Shown piece after piece: positions 11,352-22,537 of a stretch of DNA of 64,000 bases. Origin of the DNA: Cephalotus follicularis (Eukaryota > Streptophyta > Magnoliopsida > Oxalidales > Cephalotaceae). The position numbers were made by a program, and so were the translations under genes. The stretch covers positions 15,246 to 79,245 of the forward strand of contig BDDD01001771.1 in assembly GCA_001972305.1 (NCBI GenBank), written 5' to 3'. Under the pieces are notes generated by a model, which had not been told where the DNA came from, did not search any database, and was given only the letters and a program-made list of their open reading frames with translations. Position 1 is the stretch's first letter. Each line of letters begins with the position of its first letter.

Positions 11352-11683
11352 TGAGTAACCTATATGGCAACCTCTAAAGAGATATTTGTTTGCAGAATTA
11401 ACAAAGTAAGACCTATGAAGCTAAACAATCATACATGAACAAATAAAACAATTATAAGTAAAGAGAGAAGGGATAGAGAGTGTGCAAACGATTTTATAGT
11501 GGTTCGGCCAAACTCTTGCCTACGTCCACTTTCTCAAGAACCCCTTGAGATTCCACTAGAGACCACTAGCAACCTTTGATTTCGGCTTACGGGTGCAAAT
11601 CAAAGAAAACCACCTTACACTTGGTTTACCCCCTTTGATAATCCTACTAAGGGTTCACTCCCCTTGATTATCTCACGAAGGAA

Positions 11684-12160
11684 TCACTCCTCTCTTTTAC
11701 AATGAAAGATATCACTAATATTTTCATTATCATGCATCAAAAATAATTCGTATTCATGAACAAGCATACTAATTTTTGATTCTTTTACTTGATTCGTGCC
11801 TTCATATGTAACTTCTAATAAATCCCACATTTCTTTAGCCGTGTCACATGAAAAAATGCGATTAAACTCATTTGGACCAACGACACAAAATAAAACATGT
11901 TTAGCCTTTGAATTTAATTGGAGTATTCTAAAATCATTGTCATTAAATTCATCTTCGGGTTTCAAATAGACTACACCTTCTACTGCTTTAGTGGGCAACC
12001 TAGGACCATTTACAATAATGTGCCATAATTGATAGTCTAAGGATTGTAAAAATATTGTCATTCTAGTTTTCCAAAAACTATAGTTATTTCCGTCAAAGAA
12101 AGGAGGTCTGGTTATGGAGGAACCTTCTAATCCTACGTTTAGATTCAGTTGGGTTGCCAT
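11684..12160 (-). pseudogene. Copia gag N-terminal part (UBN2 type)
   Basis: The open frame starts MATQLNLN at 12160, 55 bp inside the 5' LTR. It encodes the DUF4219/UBN2 part of Gag: PPFFDGNNYSFWKTRM, AKEMWDLLEVTYEGTNQVKESK and LVHEYELF. It is close to the Gag of copia B (50584-51149), so the two belong to related SIRE-like families. It ends at the deletion joint near 11711, and the last codons read into LTR sequence. Confidence 0.9.
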
Positions 12161-12202
12161 GGATCTTTAAGATTCTAACAGTTAAGAATTATGAATCTAC
12201 CA

Positions 12203-12214
12203 CTCTGATACCAA
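12203..12214 (-). promoter_or_regulatory. Primer binding site of deleted copia
   Basis: The minus strand TTGGTATCAGAG next to the LTR start at 12216 matches the initiator-Met tRNA 3' end. Confidence 0.88.
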
Positions 12215-12869
12215 TTGAAAAACCTATATGGCAACCTCTAAAGAGATATTTGTTTGCGGAATTAACAAATTAAGACCTATGAAGCTAAACAATCATACAT
12301 GAACAAATAAAACAATTATAAGTAAAGAGAGAAGGGATAGAGAGTGTGAAAACGATTTTATAGTGGTTCGGCCAAACTCTTGCCTACGTCCACTTTCTCA
12401 AGAACCCCTTAAAATTCCACTAGAGACCACTAGCAACCTTTGATTTCGGCTTGCGGGTGCAAATCAAAGAAAACCACCTTACACTTGGTTTACCCCCTTT
12501 GATAATCCTACTAAGGGTTCACTCCCCTTGATTATCTCACAAAAGGAATCACTCCTCTCTTTTAAAATGAAAGATATATGGATGGTTTTGTGTTTACAAT
12601 AACCTCTTAAAGGTTGGATATGAAAGTGACAGCTAGTTACAAGCTTTTGATTTGAAAATGTAAACTATAGCTTGATGTTCTTCTCTTTGTAGATGCGCAA
12701 GTTTAGCTTTTGAGATTGGATGTTCAAAATCCCTTTGATCTTGTTTCTTGGCGTGAATATGTAGCGTTATTTTGATTCTAGCCATTGGTGAAGAAATAAA
12801 GTCGTTGGAGAAGTCTTGGAACTTGTTGCTTCAAAGTCGACTCTTTAAAAACGAATTCTGACATTGTTC

Positions 12870-13130
12870 CAGCCGTGCAAAGCGTCGGCGCTTATGTTAC
12901 CGTTATGCTTTGAATTTGAATTTTCTCGTTTAGTCCGTTGGCGCTTTAATCTGGGAGTCGACTGTTTGAATAAAGCGCTGATGCTTTACTCCTGAGCGTC
13001 GCCGCTTTGAGTTCTTCAACTTATTCCACAAGTCACTATTTTTAACTGCTGATGCAAGCTCCTTAAGAGTTGATGCCTTGGCACAAAGCGCTTACGCTTC
13101 AATACTAACTATCGACGCTTTGTTTTGTTT
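12870..13130. repeat. AAGCGTCGAC-type array in copia LTR
   Basis: Degenerate copies such as AAAGCGTCGGCGCTT, AAAGCGCTGATGCTT and GAGCGTCGCCGCTTT occur in this copia LTR. Spacing is less regular than in the gypsy LTRs. The motif is the same as in the solo LTRs at 1444 and 45741. Confidence 0.8.
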
Positions 13131-13238
13131 TTACACTTTCATAATTTTGTTTATTTTATCTTGCACAGAAAGTAACAAAGTTAAATGCAAATATGTAATC
13201 ATTAAAACTCAGGATTGAGACTAAAAGTCAACAGCAAC

Positions 13239-13620
13239 AATCTGGGAGGCTTCTAATGTTCAGCCTTCACCCTTTGTCAAGTCAAACACCTTGCCACATA
13301 TTCGGCAATCTCTCTCTTCATGCCACTCCACCAGTAGTTTCTCTTCATGTCATTCCACATCTTAGAGCTTCTTGGATGAATGCTGTAATTTGATTTATGA
13401 GCTTACTGTAACAGCTCATTCCTTATGCTCTCATCATCCGGAACACAAACTCTCCCTCGGAACCTCAATATGCCATCAGCATGTATGGAGAACTCAGAAT
13501 CAAGATCCAAATTCTCACGGATGTTCCACAACTCAGTATCACTGAACTGTGCATTCAGAATTCGATCTAGAAGCTCCGGTTGTGTTCTAAGATTAGCCAC
13601 AATAACTCCTCGGGAAACCA
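13239..13620 (-). pseudogene. Gypsy A integrase N-terminal part
   Basis: Reading from 13620, the minus strand encodes the RNase H-integrase linker (VSRGVIVANLRTQPELLDRI), the DGILRFRGRVCVP strand, and then a degenerate HHCC zinc-finger region toward 13260. The solo LTR at 13621 cuts the frame on one side and the deleted copia on the other. The equivalent intact region in element D is at about 62400-62800. Confidence 0.88.
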
Positions 13621-14663
13621 TGTAACGCCTCGTAGCAGTTTTGGAACTTTTCTATGGTGTATAATATTTTTTTTTTGGGCTTTGGACTTATTTTGAGAAA
13701 GAGAAGAAGGTTAAGTGTTTTTTGTGTTATAAGCCCATGTTTAAAGCATGATTAGTGATAGTTAAAGGACTTAAGTGCAAAGCTTGTTGAGGAAGCTTCC
13801 ATATCCCAAGACAAAAGGCAGCTTAAGTTGGGATTAGTATGGAAGATATCTTGAGTTTTAGCTATCTTTTCTTTTAGCTTCAGCAGAGAGTTTTTAGAGA
13901 GAGAGAGTCTCGTCTTCTTTTCTTCTTCGTTTGTGTGCCTGGACCAGTAGCAGTTGAAGCTTTTCGAGCGCAGCAGTGGAAGAAGCAGGCAAGGTAAAGG
14001 AAAGAAGCAGACAATCCAGAAGAAGAGCGTAGCAGAGAAGAAGGGACGCTAATGTCTAAGGAAGTAGCAAGAAATGTGAGTGGGACATCCTTTCCTTTTT
14101 AAAGCTTTTTATTGTTCATCTTATTTTCTTTGAGATTCCTTCTCCTCAACTTCAGTTAAGTAAGTGAGTTATGATGGGAAGTTGTTTCCCCTAATGTCTT
14201 ATGTTAACGATTCTTTTGAGTGGAGTTTTACCAGAGCCCAGAGCAAGATGTTACGTAGCCATGATATCGCTTCATCCACCGATGACATGACGTGTATGTG
14301 TTCACCCCCTCCTCAGCGTACCTAATGTCTATGATGGGTTGTTGAGCGAGTCTGGCCCCAGGTCCTACCTGGTTCTCCTTACATTGTGGCTAGGACAGTG
14401 TATAGGGTGAGTGCAGCCGAACACACATGTACAAGCTCCTTCCTCCTCAGCCTATCATCACCGGATGAGAAGTTGAGTGAGTCTGTCCCCGGGTTCCACA
14501 CCTGGATCCCCTTGCATTATTGCTAGGACAATGTATAGCAGTGAGTACAGTTGAGCTAAGTTATCAGATATAGTAGTATAGAGAGCCTTTCAGTTGGTTT
14601 CCTAGAGGATGACCTTGCCCTCGGACTTTTAGTCCCCAGCCCAGCATTCAGTAAAGCAGTAAG

Positions 14664-14830
14664 CAAAGTACAGATGAGTCGGCAGGTAAGCTGCCCAACT
14701 CGGCTTAGGCCAAAACAACAAAAAGAACAGATGAGTCGGCAGGTAAGCTGCCCAGCTCGGCTTAGGCCAAAACAACAGAAAGAACAGATGAGTCGGTAGG
14801 TAAGCTGCCCATCTTGGCTTAGGCCAAAAA
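14664..14830. repeat. Three tandem units of about 57 bp
   Basis: The block ACAGATGAGTCGGCAGGTAA...CTCGGCTTAGGCCAAAACAA is repeated three times. The reverse copy of this LTR (41332-44010) has fewer, more diverged units near 42820-42990, so the number is unstable. Confidence 0.9.
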
Positions 14831-15635
14831 CCAGCTCAGTGCACTATAAGTTAGAAAGTATATATTGTTATGAAATCAACAGGCTTCGGCCTAGATCACC
14901 TACAACAGAGAAAATCCAGTTCTAGCTTAGTTGTTCTCCTCGGGTGTTTAGCCGGGAAGGACCCCAGTTCTTTATCAGATATCTTCTTTTAATCAGTTGT
15001 ATTCTTATGTTTATTTCAGCTTTCATCAATATTCTAGAACTAGGTAAGCTGAGAAAAGAGTAAGTTTTTCAAGTACTTTGAGCTTTTCCTTATTTATGCC
15101 ATGAGATATATGTTTTGTTACAGTCTTTTCCCCAGTTGGGATAGTTAATCACGCTCATGGTAAGTTTTCTTCATCGCATTCCTTTTTTATGGATGCACCA
15201 GAGGATGCTTTCTTTCCAGTCACTTAGTCAATTGGAAGAATCCCCTCATAGATTATTTTGTAGATCAGCCAGTCGGAGGAGACCCTCCAGCTCAGCAGTA
15301 GATAGCTTAGCAAGGTAGTTTTTGAACTCAGCACTGTGGAACGTCAGCTTGGGCGTTTAGCACTTGCAAGGCATGGGGCATTCTTTGAGTTGTTTTACCC
15401 TTTGTTTGTAGTAGAGTAGCTGAGAGCATACCTTTTGTATAGACATTAAGTTTTGTTTTTTGTTCTTTTGCCTGCCAGGGAAGGCAGCGTTTGTATGCCA
15501 TAGCACAATATGTAATCATTTTATACTTTCGAGTTATGTTATGGATGTTTTGAGTTGACAGACGTGTTTATCATATGTTTTTATGAATGTTTTATGTTTT
15601 GAGTTTTGTGATCTCAGGCCTGGCGGGGGAGCTAG

Positions 15636-15995
15636 TGAGTCCCCGGGCTAGTGTAGCAGAGATGAGCCCAGCAGGGGTGTTAAGCTTGGGAGCACGGGTT
15701 ATGAGCTTTACCCCGGGGAGGCAGTTTGTCCCCAGGGTGATGTTGACCTTGCGCCTTATCAAGGGAACGGGGAAGGTGTCCCTAGAGAGAGTGGCCAAGG
15801 GCGCCATGCTAGAGTAAGGCCCGGGATGGGCATAAGTTTTATGAAGAGGCGTTAGTTATACGCAGCGTTTTGGACTTGGACTAAGTGTGTTTTATCCTGG
15901 GAAGGAGAAAGACCCGAGGACAAGGAGTGTCCCCGGGCATGTTGGTTAAGTGGGCTCGTGGGTTGCACGTGCGTGCGTGCTCTCCCCGGGCATGC
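15636..15995. repeat. Cluster of CCCCGGG palindromes
   Basis: CCCCGGG or CCCGGG occurs at about 15640, 15713, 15822, 15932 and 15983, with near-matches (CCCCAGGG, CCTGGGAA, CCCGAGG) between. The reverse copy at 41332-44010 has the same enrichment (around 41694, 41990 and 42090). Spacing is irregular, unlike the GTCGAC arrays. Confidence 0.75.
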
Positions 15996-16254
15996 TTTGC
16001 ACGTTATGTTAAGTCCATGTGAGGAGCACGTGGGGCTTAAGTAATACGGCGCGTTTGGAGTTTTGGTTTTAGGTTCTGCGCGGGGCATGAGCAGGAGAGG
16101 AGTTAGCTCCTCTACCCTGACTGCCCAGTTGGCTGCGCGCCCAGACCAGGCTTTCACCTTGGGCAGTTACAGTTTAAGAGGGTTGTTGGCAAGAGGAGCG
16201 CCATCCCTGGTCAGGGCACGTGTCCCATAGAGTTAGCGGGAACGGGTCCTAACA

Positions 16255-17311
16255 AACCATGAATGGATTCCATCTCTGAAAATCCTCCAACAGCTTCCAC
16301 TATGAAACCATCGCTCCAGCAATCATTGCATTGCGACTCAGCGCATCCGCCACTACATTAGCTTTTCCTGGGTGGTACTGAATGTTACAGTTATACTCAT
16401 TAAAGAATTCCACCCATCTTCTCTGTCTCATGTTTAGCTCCTTATGGGAAAACAAATATTTCAAGCTCTTGTGGTCAATAAAGATCAAAAAATTGTATGC
16501 CATAGAGATAACGTCTCCATTTCTACAAAGCGAACACTATGGCTGCCAACTCAAGATCGTGTACAGGATAATTCTCCTCGTACAGCTTCAACTTTCTCGA
16601 TGCGCATGCAATCACTCGACCATGCTGCATAAGAACACACCCCAATCCTTTCCCAGAAGCATCACTATATACAGTAAGACAGTCATTACCCTCAGGTAAT
16701 GCTAACACTGAAGCCGAGATCAATTGACTCTTCAATTCTTCAAAGCTTGCATCACTCGACACAATATGACCCAAAAAAGTCACGTGGTCCAGCCAGAACT
16801 CACACTTGTTGAACTTAGCAAACAATCGCTCCTTCCATAAAACCTATAGTACAATTCTCAAGTGCTGCATGTGCTACTCGATACTCCAGGAATATATCAG
16901 GATGTCATCTAAAAAGATAACGACAAACTGATCAAGATAACGCTGGAACACTCTGTTCATCAAACACATAACAGCTGCAGGAGCATTCGTCAAACCAAAC
17001 GGCAGTATCAGAAATTCATAGTGCCCATATCTGGTTCGAAATGCAGTCTTCTCCACATCACCTTCCCGAATCCTCAACTGACGATAACCTGTCCTGAGGT
17101 CAAGTTTGGAGAACACAGTTGAGCCTTGAAATTGGTCAAAAAACTCCTCAATATGTGGCATAGGATACTTGTTCTTCACAGTCACCTGATTCAGTAGTCT
17201 GTAATCGATGCATAGCCTCATCGATCCATCCTTCTTTTTCACGAATAAGACCGGTGCTACCCACGGTGACACACTCGGTCGTATAAACCCCTTGTCAAGA
17301 TAATCTTGCAA
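16255..17311 (-). pseudogene. Gypsy A RT and RNase H
   Basis: Minus strand: RT from about 17311 ([31 protein letters not shown], catalytic FLDD near 16905), then a jump at about 16755 from GHIVSS into SFEELKSQL. This deletes roughly 240 bp of the RT thumb/connection. RNase H follows ([11 protein letters not shown] near 16675) and ends with the conserved [14 protein letters not shown] near 16350. A TAA at about 17313 separates this from protease. The frame is then cut by the solo LTR at 16254. Confidence 0.9.
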
Positions 17312-18146
17312 TTAAGTCTTCAACTCCTTCAGCTCGGCCGGAGCCATTCTGTATGGGGCTCTAGAGATAGGAGCAGTTCCAGGCAACAATTCAATGCTAA
17401 ACTCCATATCTCTCTCTGGTGGCAAGGAAACAAGATCACCTGGAAACACATCAAGAAAATCACAAGCAATAGGAACCTGATCCAGACTAGGCGTACCTTT
17501 TGTATGATCAATCACATACGCTAGATAGCCTTCACATCCCTTCTCAAGATGCTTCAATGCTCGAGTGCAAGAAATAATTGGAGTAGAAATATTCTTCTCT
17601 CCCACGAACTTGAACACAGTCACCTCCTGACAGATGGAAAGTCACCTCCTTGTTATAACAATCCACGCACACTCGATGAAGATACAACAAGTCCATCCCC
17701 AAGATAATGTTAAACTCTTGGATCGATAATACAATTAGATCGGCAAATAGCTGAACCCCAGCTATCGTGATCTCACAATTATGTAGTACAGTATAAGGCA
17801 ATAGGCAAATTCCATAGGGAGTACTCACTTCCAACACATATGGAAAACAATTAGTAACACAACGCTATTCAGATAGAAAACATGATGCAATGAATGAATA
17901 AGTAGCACCAGGGTCAATTAAAACACTAGCTGATATACCGGATACAAAGATGGTGCCTCCCACAACAGAAGTAGACTCTGGTACATCTGCCTTAGATAAG
18001 GTGTAGACTCTACCTTTCATTATCGTTTTCCCAACATCTCTTCGTGGTTGAACAGTACCGCCACTTCCCCCAGCTCCATCACTACTCTGTTGGGCTTTCA
18101 CTCTAGGGAAATCTTTCAACCGATGTTCATCTGACCCACACTTCAA
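17312..18146 (-). pseudogene. Gypsy A protease region
   Basis: Same order as in internal B: the end of gag, a protease with LIDPGATYSF near 17920, and the IILGMDLLYLH strand near 17700. There is an 18-bp-scale local duplication or frameshift near 17620 (CACCTCCTGACAGATGGAAAG) that puts the following part in another frame. It joins the RT at 17311 through the shared TAA stop. Confidence 0.88.
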
Positions 18147-19175
18147 GCATCTTCCTGCCTTATTCCAGCAACTGTCTTCCTCATGACTTGGAAGACCACA
18201 AAAATTACATCCTTCAGAATTCTGTTGGCCACTTCGGTTAGGAGTTCTTGACTGAGAATCATTGCGTCGAGAACTTCCTTAACCCATGTTTCCAGACTTC
18301 GACGATTTAGTAGGATTATTACTTCCCTGCCCTTGTGATTGTGCAGGTCTCGATTGATTAGTATGAGACCGTTCCATCCTCCTCTCATTCGCATTTGCCT
18401 CCAGAATTCTTGCTCTCGTAGCAATATCTACAAAAGAAGTTAGCTGCAACATCAACAATTTAGACCTTATGTCAGGTCGAAGGCCTTTTAGAAACCTTCT
18501 GATCTTCCTCGATTCACCCTCAACAAGATAGGGTGTATGCCCTGCCGACTCCACAAGTCTAGTCTGGTACTGAGCTACCGTCATGTCTCTTTGACGTAAC
18601 TCCATCAGTTCGGTTTCCCTCCGGTCACGCTCCATCTGTGGAACATAAGCTGCTGAGAACTCAGTCTGAAATATGTCCCAAGTCCGATCAAGATCCCGAT
18701 ATGGCCATTTTGCTTCAACTATCTCCCACCAATGGGTAGCTTCTCCTCATAAGCGGTACACAGCAAAGTTCAGCTTTTGTTAATCAGTACACCCCAAAGC
18801 AGCAAATATTTTCTCCAAGTCTCGAATCCCCTGATCTGCCACAGTAGCATCCAACTCACCCTTGATTATCGAAGGATTTTGACTCATGAACCGCTCCAGA
18901 TCTCTGCCAAATCCACCAGCATGGTAAATTTCAGGGGCATGCTGATAGGCTTGGTTAGCTTCATACATTTGCCGCATTTGTTCCATATTCGCCGCATTGG
19001 CTTGAATCTGCTATTGGAAAAGTTCAACCATGCGATCAAAATTACTCCTCTCGTCACGCACTGGAGGAACATTTACTCCTTCATTCACTGGCAGATCATT
19101 TCCAGGCACTGGCTGGGCATTGACTTCTTTGTCGATTCTACACCTTCCTCTTCTACCTCTTCGTAGATGCATTTC
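18147..19175 (-). pseudogene. Gypsy A gag
   Basis: Tekay-type Gag, read from about 19172 down. It shows a basic N-terminus, the capsid-like retrotrans_gag region (ERDRRETELMELRQRDMTVA near 18600, IRRFLKGLRPDIRSKLLML near 18480) and a zinc-knuckle region near 18120-18210. Several stops and frameshifts divide it, for example near 18751 where TGA follows the AVYRL segment. Gag would form the particle that packages the RNA. Confidence 0.88.
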
Positions 19176-19263
19176 GTTTCCTCTTTGGAATGATGTTAAT
19201 AATTAGGAAATCATTCAATTAATTACCGATGATAATATCCCAGTCATAGCTTATTTGAAATAA

Positions 19264-19275
19264 GCTCTGATACCA
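19264..19275 (-). promoter_or_regulatory. Primer binding site of gypsy A
   Basis: The minus strand TGGTATCAGAGC, complementary to initiator-Met tRNA, lies three bases from the LTR edge at 19279. Confidence 0.92.
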
Positions 19276-19278
19276 TGT

Positions 19279-21728
19279 TGTCACACCCCATTTTCCACTT
19301 TAACAACATATATGGTTATCAATTATAATAATCCAGCATTCACAAATACTCATAAATTTAAAACCTTGCGGAAGCATTCGATATACCGGATTAATTTACA
19401 AATATCCGCACGCAACTCATACTACATGCTTACAAGTACAAACACAAGTTATACGTTACATATCTGAAATATCTATATAACAAACGGAGTATGATTATTA
19501 TCACATTTTTCACTCACTTTAACGACTTAAAACACAACAAAGCCTTTGAGTATGGCTTCAGCGGCAGTTGTCCAAAACCTTTGTCACTCTGAAATTGTTG
19601 GTGTTAGTCATTGTCCTTACTTGTCTAAGCAGGAAGTATGCATGAAGATGAATATATAATGCTATCATGCATGACAATTTATCATTTTAAAACATTAACT
19701 ATATATATATCAATATATAACAAACAATGCCAAGTGGCTACAATCAATCCCTTATCATGAATACTGCACAAGGGTACAATCAATCACTACACTGGGTAGG
19801 TGTCATCTCGTGCTACCTCCTAGCCCAACTGATGCACCACCTAGCTACCACCATGCACTCTGATGATGATAGAACAGGTAAAAAAATGACTTCCGGCATT
19901 AAGCGGGCAGACCACACACACACACGACCTGCATAACAGACCCATTGGGGTGAATAAGCTCGAGCCAACTCCTGGCACATCCGCTCACCGCCGTAGTCTA
20001 GTGATACACTCCGATCACTAAACCACCGACTTCACTTCATACACAATCAATTCACGGATATCACATATATATATGATGTAATACAATATTTCTCTTTGGA
20101 AAACAATGAAGTAATATAATTTACTTTAGGGCATAAACACTTTCAGTGGTTCTCATTAGTAGAGAAAAACACTTGAAACACTTAACACTTACCCTTTTTA
20201 AAACACTTTCACTCACTTTCCATAATTTGGGAAAAAAACTTGAACAATCGTATTCATATAAAATACTTTGATAGATATACCCTTTTTAAAACACTTTCAC
20301 CCACTTTCCATAATTTGGGAAAAATACTTGAACAATCGTATTCATATAAAATATTTTCATAGATATATTATATCTATAATAGTGGCAATATCAGCAGCAA
20401 TACTCATGGCATAACAATAACAATAGCAATTCATTGATCACAATGGTAACCACACTCAATACCAACTTATACACGCTAGGATATGGGAGTATAATCTATC
20501 CAATCCATGTGTTTTAATTACACATAGCAATGGTTGATTATTGGAACATCCCTTAAGGGAGCTAGTGCAAGCTACATGTAATTCACCCTAAACAGTACAT
20601 TCAGGTCAGAATATCGTTAAACAGTCGACTGTTCCCCAAGGATAGCCAACTGAATACATTTAGTAGTCAATTTTTTGTCCTTAACAGTCGGCTATTTACA
20701 TTTAGTAGTCGAGTGTCATTATAAACAGTCGACTGTTTTATGCAGAACATGAACCCAGGCAGAAACAGAGTGAGCATATTCATTTCATTATAAACATTCG
20801 ACCAATATAACTATCAGGACACGATATGCATACTATATATTTCAGAATCATATCATAGATCCTACAACCTACCTCAATCGCTATCCCAGAACCAGTTGGA
20901 TGATTCTTCTCTTTGGGTTCCAATATAGTCCCAACTCAAATCAACTTCAGCAATCCAGCAATTAAACTATGTGTGCGTGTTAATAGGAGATATATGTAGG
21001 AAAAAAGCAGTACATATACACCTATTGCAACAACTATAACAAAATCAAAATCAACCAGAAGCTTACCAGTTAGATTTTAAGCTTTCTAACACCACTTTGA
21101 GCTCCAAGTTCCATATGCACACATTAGCATATGATTCTCTGCCCTTCCAATGTCTTCAACACTCAACTCATTCATCCAACAGCTGTTATAAGAGAAATGT
21201 TCATCAGAAATCCGTTTCAGTCACTAACTCAAGGTTCCAATCTTTTCTCTTCTCTCTCCCTCATGCACATTTTCTTTCTCTTTTCTTTTCTATTTTACAG
21301 GTGCAATGACTCAGGCATAACCAGGACACTGAGGCATCAGTGTAGGCAGTTGGTGACACATCCTGCGCCATGTTTCTTAGCAATTCTCGCCAGCCAACGC
21401 CTGTCCAAGCTAAGGACATGCCTGCCTTGTTTCATGCAACACGTCTCAGGACATCTGTTTGAGCTAAAACAGTCGACTGTTTACTTGGGACAGTTGGTTG
21501 TTCATTTAGTCATCCAGTCGATCGTTCCCACAGTAGTCGACTGTTTTGTCAAACAGTCGGCTGTTGGTGAACTTTCCTTTAAGCTAATGCAATACAATTA
21601 GCTTTCATTTTATCACACATCAACCCCTTAGCTCAACTAAAGGAAAACTAACAGTACTTCTCAATTCCATGTATACTTTATTCGTTAACGGTACAATACA
21701 CATCGAAATTGAAATTGCGGGTGTTACA
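19279..21728 (-). mobile_element. 5' LTR of gypsy A
   Basis: This 2,450-bp LTR is collinear with 7857-10237 and ends (plus strand) GCGGGTGTTACA at 21728. It differs from its partner by scattered substitutions and an extra tandem copy of about 90 bp at 20185-20345. It carries GTCGAC clusters at 20620-20740 and 21465-21565, a donor-like CTGGTAAG at 21063-21069, a GAGGTAGG further in near 20870, and the acceptor-like block at 19584-19639. The target duplication cannot be tested because the other side of the tandem is lost. Confidence 0.93.
20185..20345. repeat. Tandem duplication of about 90 bp
   Basis: The segment from CCCTTTTTAAAACACTTTCAC to GATAGATATA is present twice in a row, with a few differences, but only once in the partner LTR (around 8760-8850). 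It arose in this LTR, or was lost in the other, after they separated. Confidence 0.85.
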
Positions 21729-22434
21729 TTATGTGGCCAGAGTTATCTTGGCTCCACACGGCTATGACACGGAGGGTGTATAGACGGTGGGGGTACTATC
21801 TCAGTTCGAAGAGGCAGAGGAATACTTAGACCTTGCAGATTGTTTGTACCTTTGTATGGTTATGGATTGATTGATGGATTGTATGTAGACCTAAGGTTTA
21901 TGGATTGTGATTCTATGGTTAGGACATCGTTATGTATGCCACCGCTTAGGGACAGTTGATGTACTAATGTTGTGCACAGTTGCCATTCATGCATTTCACA
22001 TGCCGTGCATTATATAACTGTACACTTCATTGCATATAGTATGATCTACATGGCTATGTTTGGCTGACAACAACTAGGGCCGCGTATCGAGGATGCCTCA
22101 AAGTGAATGGATGGGACGGTTTGCGGAGCAGGAGCTCCAGTTTCCAGATGCAGACTAGTATTTGTTAATCTACCTTATATGAGATTTGGAATGTATAAGA
22201 ATTATTGTATTGACCTACCGGCTTGTGGCAGTGCCTCAGATATAATATGATGTTATGTATAAAGTTGGGCTTATCTGCAAGAATGTTGAAAGATGTTTCT
22301 GTATGCATGATTATGGATTAAAGTTTAAAATTATAGTGTATTTTTGAAATGTATACCACGTTGATACGGATGAATTGTAAGGACGGTTGCCATGTGTCGA
22401 ACTGTGGGACTTTCCCATGGTTTGGGGCGTGACG
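21729..22434 (+). mobile_element. LTR remnant between gypsy A and copia A
   Basis: This 706-bp stretch has no coding domain. It ends GGGGCGTGACG immediately before copia A RNase H sequence, as expected for the end of an LTR (...GTGACA). It is probably the surviving right part of an older LTR insertion in copia A, into which gypsy A later inserted. Its last 30 bases are close to the reverse complement of the LTR start at 53690. Confidence 0.6.
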
Positions 22435-22537
22435 GATCATAGCTAGAGGAGATGTAGAAATTGAAAGAGTTTCATCAAGTGATAATCCAGCAGATCCACT
22501 AACTAAGTCATTGACTAGTAAAGTCTTGAATCAACAT
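22435..22537 (+). pseudogene. Copia A RNase H C-terminus
   Basis: About 34 codons encode the typical end of copia RNase H: an IIARGDVEIERV strand followed by NPADPLTKSLTSK. It belongs with the RT lost at 5462 and with the last codons and polypurine tract at 51781-51841. The joint at 22537 is the insertion site of copia B. Confidence 0.9.

Larger units (their letters stand above)
11352..13233 (-). mobile_element. Internally deleted copia element (TSD GCAAC)
   Basis: This 1,882-bp insertion in gypsy integrase is flanked by GCAAC (11347-11351 and 13234-13238). On the plus strand it begins TGAGTAACC and ends GTCAACA. It comprises a 3' LTR truncated at about 11711, the 5' part of gag, a primer site and a full 5' LTR (12216-13233). 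Protease, integrase, RT, RNase H and most of the first LTR are gone. Because the target duplication is intact, the loss probably occurred inside the element. Confidence 0.93.
13621..16254 (+). mobile_element. Solo LTR (TSD AACCA), family with CCCCGGG sites
   Basis: A 2,634-bp unit starting TGTAACGCCTCG and ending GGTCCTAACA, flanked by AACCA at 13616-13620 and 16255-16259. A second copy in reverse lies at 41332-44010. It has no primer site, polypurine tract or coding domain, so it is a solo LTR or a non-coding element of LTR type. Internally there is a purine-rich leader at 13885-14040, a diverged tandem duplication at about 14290-14550, three near-identical units at 14664-14830 and many CCCCGGG sites. 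The lineage is not certain. Open frames in it are not convincing genes. Confidence 0.93.

Noticed and set aside
15587-15817. Overlapping open frames in the solo LTR at 13621-16254 as a gene
   Set aside because: Both strands are open because of GC-rich sequence, and the other copy at 41332-44010 does not keep either frame.
13621-16254. A full non-autonomous element (LARD/TRIM type)
   Set aside because: No internal primer site, polypurine tract or pair of shorter LTRs could be seen; a solo LTR is the simpler reading, though not proven.
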